Of a stretch of DNA of 64,000 nucleotides, positions 61,104 through 64,000 are shown piece by piece (position 1 is the stretch's first letter; every line of letters begins with the position of its first letter). The notes below the pieces were generated by a model. It was not told where the DNA came from, did no database searches, and saw nothing but the letters and a program-made list of their open reading frames with translations. Origin of the DNA: VXRJ01 sp965246995 (lineage in GTDB: Bacteria > Acidobacteriota > Vicinamibacteria > Vicinamibacterales > UBA8438). The position numbers and the translations under genes are program-made. Where the stretch lies: positions 2,480,001 to 2,544,000 of the forward strand of contig OZ252008.1 in NCBI GenBank assembly GCA_965246995.1, given 5' to 3'.

Positions 61104-62645
61104 CTATTCCCACTCAATCGTGGAGGGGGGTTTGGAACTGATGTCGTAAACGACGCGGTTTATGCCCCGCACCTCGTTCACGATCCGTGAGGAGAGCGTC
61201 GCCAGCAGATCGTGCGGCAGGCGCGCCCAGTCGGCGGTCATCCCGTCGCGGCTTTCCACCGCACGAACTGCCGCGGTGTACTCGTAGGTCCGACCGTCAC
61301 CCATCACGCCGACACTTTGGACCGGCAGCAGAACGGCGAACGACTGCCAAATCTGCCGATACAGCCCGGCCCGCCGGATTTCTTCCGCAACGATGGCGTC
61401 GGCGCGCCGCAGCAGATCGAGGCGATCGTGCGTCACCTCTCCCAGAATCCGTACGGCGAGGCCCGGACCCGGGAACGGCTGCCGCCAGACGAAGTCGGCA
61501 TCAAGGCCCAACTCCTCCCCCAGCGCCCGTACTTCGTCCTTGAACAGTTCGCGTAGCGGCTCGACCAGATCGAACCGCAGGCGTTCGGGGAGGCCGCCCA
61601 CGTTATGGTGGCTCTTGATCGCCGATGAGGGGCCGACCACCGAGACGCTCTCGATGACGTCCGGATAGAGCGTTCCTTGCGCCAGGAAGTCGAACTTGCC
61701 GAGTCGCGCAGCGACGACCTCGAAGACGTCAATGAACGTGCGGCCGATGATCTTCCGTTTCGCCTCCGGATCGGTGACGCCCGCGAGCGCCGTTAGAAAC
61801 ATTTCGGACGCATCTTCGCAGACGAGCGGCAGATGCATCCGGGTGGTGAACCGTGCCTCTACCTGCCTGGCTTCGTTCAGGCGCAGCAGGCCGTTGTCGA
61901 CGAAGATACATGCGAGACGGTCGCCGATCGCGCGATGGAGCAAGAGCGCGGCGACGGTGGAATCAACCCCCCCGCTCAACCCGCAGACGACCCGTCCCTC
62001 CGGTCCGACCTGTGCCAGAATTCGCTCCGTCGCCTCGTCGATGAACGACGCCATCGTCCAGTCACCTGCGCAACCGCAGACATGGCCGGCAAAGTTGCGC
62101 AGTATCTGCGCACCATGCTCGGTGTGGACCACTTCCGGGTGGAACAGCAGCCCGTAGAGGCGTTGTTCGGGATTTGCCATCGCCGCCACCGGGGCGTTGG
62201 GGCTCGTCGCCGTAACGGTGAAGCCGGCTGGCGCCAGGCTCACCCGGTCGCCGTGGCTGGCCCAGACGCGGAGCGTTTCCGGAACGCCGTCGAACAGGCC
62301 CTGCCGCTCCTGTAGCGTGACGGTGGCATCGCCGTATTCCCGCTCCGGCGCCGGCACAACGCCACCTCCCAGCGCGTCGGTCATGGCCTGCATCCCATAA
62401 CAGATGCCCAGGACCGGGACACCGTTCTGGAAGATCGCGGGATCGACCAGCGGCGCCCCTTTGTCGGAGAGGCTTGACGGGCCGCCCGACAGGATCACTC
62501 CGGCTGCTCCGCGCGCACGAATTGCCGCGGCGTTAGTATCGAAGGGAACGATTTCGGAGTAGACCGACAGTTCGCGAAGGCGCCTGGCGATCAGTTGAGT
62601 GTATTGGGACCCGAAGTCGAGAACCAGTATGGTCTGATGGTTCAC
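61104..62645 (-). CDS. guaA: GMP synthase (glutamine-hydrolysing)
   Basis: GuaA converts XMP to GMP. The 513-aa protein has a class I glutamine amidotransferase domain (catalytic Cys in LGICYGMQAM near residue 80, LFHPEVVHTEHG with the His/Glu), an ATP pyrophosphatase PP-loop (GLSGGVDST) and a C-terminal dimerisation domain ending PPSTIEWE. It starts with GTG at 62645. It is followed by dnaE after 31 bases. Confidence 0.97.
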   Translation of the reverse strand: MNHQTILVLDFGSQYTQLIARRLRELSVYSEIVPFDTNAAAIRARGAAGVILSGGPSSLSDKGAPLVDPAIFQNGVPVLGICYGMQAMTDALGGGVVPAPEREYGDATVTLQERQGLFDGVPETLRVWASHGDRVSLAPAGFTVTATSPNAPVAAMANPEQRLYGLLFHPEVVHTEHGAQILRNFAGHVCGCAGDWTMASFIDEATERILAQVGPEGRVVCGLSGGVDSTVAALLLHRAIGDRLACIFVDNGLLRLNEARQVEARFTTRMHLPLVCEDASEMFLTALAGVTDPEAKRKIIGRTFIDVFEVVAARLGKFDFLAQGTLYPDVIESVSVVGPSSAIKSHHNVGGLPERLRFDLVEPLRELFKDEVRALGEELGLDADFVWRQPFPGPGLAVRILGEVTHDRLDLLRRADAIVAEEIRRAGLYRQIWQSFAVLLPVQSVGVMGDGRTYEYTAAVRAVESRDGMTADWARLPHDLLATLSSRIVNEVRGINRVVYDISSKPPSTIEWE

Positions 62646-62715
62646 GTGTTCACGGAGGCGGCGCGAACGCCCTGCAAGGAAGGAGCACCGGGTCAGGGCG
62701 CCTCACGACTGCCGG

Positions 62716-62722
62716 TATTATA
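62716..62722. promoter_or_regulatory. Shared -10 element between guaA and the beta-propeller gene
   Basis: TATTATA reads TATTAT on plus (62716-62721) and TATAAT on minus (62722-62717). On minus it is the exact consensus -10, about 72 bases before guaA. On plus it ends six bases before the ATG at 62728, so a transcript from it would be leaderless. Good -35 boxes are not obvious on either strand. Confidence 0.5.
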
Positions 62723-62727
62723 GCGAC

Positions 62728-63984
62728 ATGGGTGGCGGTTGCGCCAGTTACGCACGCATCCGTGCGTTCGTTGTGTGTCTCGCGGCGTACTGCGTTGTCG
62801 TTGCTCCCCATGCTGCGGCTGGCCAGACGCTGGCTGGTGCTGACGAAGAGGAGGCGACTCCTCGTCTGTTGCCCGCCGATGTCGGCTGGACCGTCGATCT
62901 CGGCGCCGGTCCCCTCCACGCCCCTGCATGGGATTCGCGGACCGCGTACGTCGCGCTGCGCACCGGATGGCTCACAGCGGTGGACCTGCAGTCCGGGGAG
63001 ACCGTCTGGTCGGTCGAGCAGCCGGCGGATCAGTCGCCGGTGACCGGCGAGCAACTGGTGGTGGTGGCCGACGGAGCTCTATTGACGGCGCGCCGCACCG
63101 GGGATGGCGTGGCGCACTGGACCCGATCGTTCGAGGCGTCCGTTGCCGGACCGCTCTTCTTCGAGGCTGGCTGGGTGGTCGCGGCCACCACCACCGGCGA
63201 CCTGCTCGCGCTACGGGGCGTCGATGGCGCCGAGGTGTGGCGTCAGCCGCTGGGCGCAACACCGACGGCTCGGCCCAGCCTCGCGGGTGAGCATCTCTAT
63301 GTGCCGCTCGATGATGGCAGGGTCGTCGCACTGGCACTCGCTACGGGAGCACTGCTGTGGGAGAGTCCGTTTACCGGCCAGCCACAGGGGATCCTGCCAC
63401 GCGGGGCGTTGTTCGTCGGATCAACCGATCATCACCTGTACAGGCTGGCGCTCGCTGACGGCGACCATGACTGGTACTGGCGGACTGGCGGCGACATCAT
63501 CGGCGCTCCGGCCGTCGACGACGAGCGGGTCTACTTCACGGCGCGCGATAACGTGCTGCGTGCACTCGACCGGCGGAACGGTGCACGCCGATGGCGCACG
63601 TTCCTGGAATACCGACCGACCAGCGGACCCATCCTCGCCGGATCGATCTTGCTGGTATCCGGCGTATCGGAATTCGCGTATTTCTTCGACACTGAGACTG
63701 GTTCGGCGGCGGGCCGCTACGAAGCGCCCGGTGAACTGGCCGCGCCTCCCTATCTCATCCCGGCCCGCGAGCCAGGCGGAGCTGGAGAACCGTCTTCCGA
63801 GCCTCACTTGGTGCTAATCACGACCGATGGCCGCCTCGTCGGACTGACACCGCCGACCGGACCACCGCGGATCACGATTTCCTTCCCGCCGCACCCGCTC
63901 CTGCCGCTTCCGGATCGGCTCGCCCCGGCTGAGATGACCGAATGGCATCCGCTGAGCATGCCGGTACCGCCGATGCTGCAATGA
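62728..63984 (+). CDS. PQQ-like-repeat beta-propeller exported protein
   Basis: The 418-aa protein has a signal peptide (about 10-32) and a series of PQQ-type propeller blades, each with a Gly-rich turn and a Trp: LTAVDLQSGETVWSVEQ, LLALRGVDGAEVWRQPLG, VVALALATGALLWESPF, LYRLALADGDHDWYWR and LRALDRRNGARRWRT. This is the BamB-like architecture, so it may be an outer-membrane assembly or scaffold protein, but a specific role is not shown. It is divergent from guaA across 82 bases. The window ends shortly after its stop. Confidence 0.83.
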   Translation: MGGGCASYARIRAFVVCLAAYCVVVAPHAAAGQTLAGADEEEATPRLLPADVGWTVDLGAGPLHAPAWDSRTAYVALRTGWLTAVDLQSGETVWSVEQPADQSPVTGEQLVVVADGALLTARRTGDGVAHWTRSFEASVAGPLFFEAGWVVAATTTGDLLALRGVDGAEVWRQPLGATPTARPSLAGEHLYVPLDDGRVVALALATGALLWESPFTGQPQGILPRGALFVGSTDHHLYRLALADGDHDWYWRTGGDIIGAPAVDDERVYFTARDNVLRALDRRNGARRWRTFLEYRPTSGPILAGSILLVSGVSEFAYFFDTETGSAAGRYEAPGELAAPPYLIPAREPGGAGEPSSEPHLVLITTDGRLVGLTPPTGPPRITISFPPHPLLPLPDRLAPAEMTEWHPLSMPVPPMLQ

Positions 63985-64000
63985 TCAGCCCCTTTGGTTC

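Noticed and set aside
1..64000. tRNA, rRNA or CRISPR arrays
   Set aside because: Intergenic gaps are short and none shows cloverleaf-like sequence, rRNA motifs or regularly spaced direct repeats.

Overview
The window is a GC-rich, gene-dense bacterial chromosome segment from a Gram-negative (diderm) organism. It encodes a Tol-Pal system, Lpt lipopolysaccharide-transport parts, LptB next to RpoN, and several lipoproteins. The gene content and style fit Acidobacteriota (Vicinamibacteria-like): a lone microcompartment module, a pilus-type assembly operon using PilM/N/O, fused Lpt proteins, and paired sodium symporters. This placement is an inference from gene content; no rRNA or tRNA gene is present to confirm it.

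Layout. 1-5205 (minus): secA (cut by the window edge), an M23 peptidase and comM. 5316-9981: a GT2 glycosyltransferase, a two-gene microcompartment operon (shell protein plus CoA-acylating aldehyde dehydrogenase), a lipoprotein-like gene, a 182-bp foldback repeat, and a lytic transglycosylase. 10080-16619 (plus): a tight pilus/type II secretion-like operon (F, E, PilM, PilN, PilO, three pseudopilins). 16664-20963 (minus): symporter, serine hydrolase, symporter. 21013-27421 (plus): aspartate-pathway operon hom-thrC-LOR/SDH protein-lysC-asd, preceded by a promoter, a Thr/Met-rich leader peptide and an intrinsic terminator. 27444-31396 (minus): amidohydrolase lipoprotein, a heme-c/PHM-like protein that has lost its copper ligands, and a CusB-like metal-site lipoprotein. 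31416-35640 (plus): xerC/D-type recombinase, metK and a PHP-domain protein. 35654-43584 (minus): a fused LptF-LptG gene, parB-parA, a DUF151 nuclease, miaB and recN. 43749-50334 (plus): tolQ-tolR-tolA-like-tolB-pal-cpoB, with a complete insertion sequence (47962-49355, 5-bp target duplication) between pal and cpoB. 50419-62645: ssb (plus), then on minus a cupin, rpoN, lptB, a giant LptC/LptA-type protein, recJ, dnaE and guaA. 62728-63984 (plus): a PQQ-repeat beta-propeller protein.

How the parts fit. Most genes are housekeeping: protein export, DNA replication and repair, chromosome segregation, envelope integrity and amino-acid synthesis. The unusual points are the control region ahead of hom; the LOR/SDH protein inside the aspartate operon; the stand-alone microcompartment module; the foldback element; the insertion sequence splitting tol-pal; the fused and enlarged Lpt proteins; and a degenerate copper-monooxygenase-like protein beside a metal-site lipoprotein. 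I saw no CRISPR array, rRNA, tRNA, phage or dedicated defence island.
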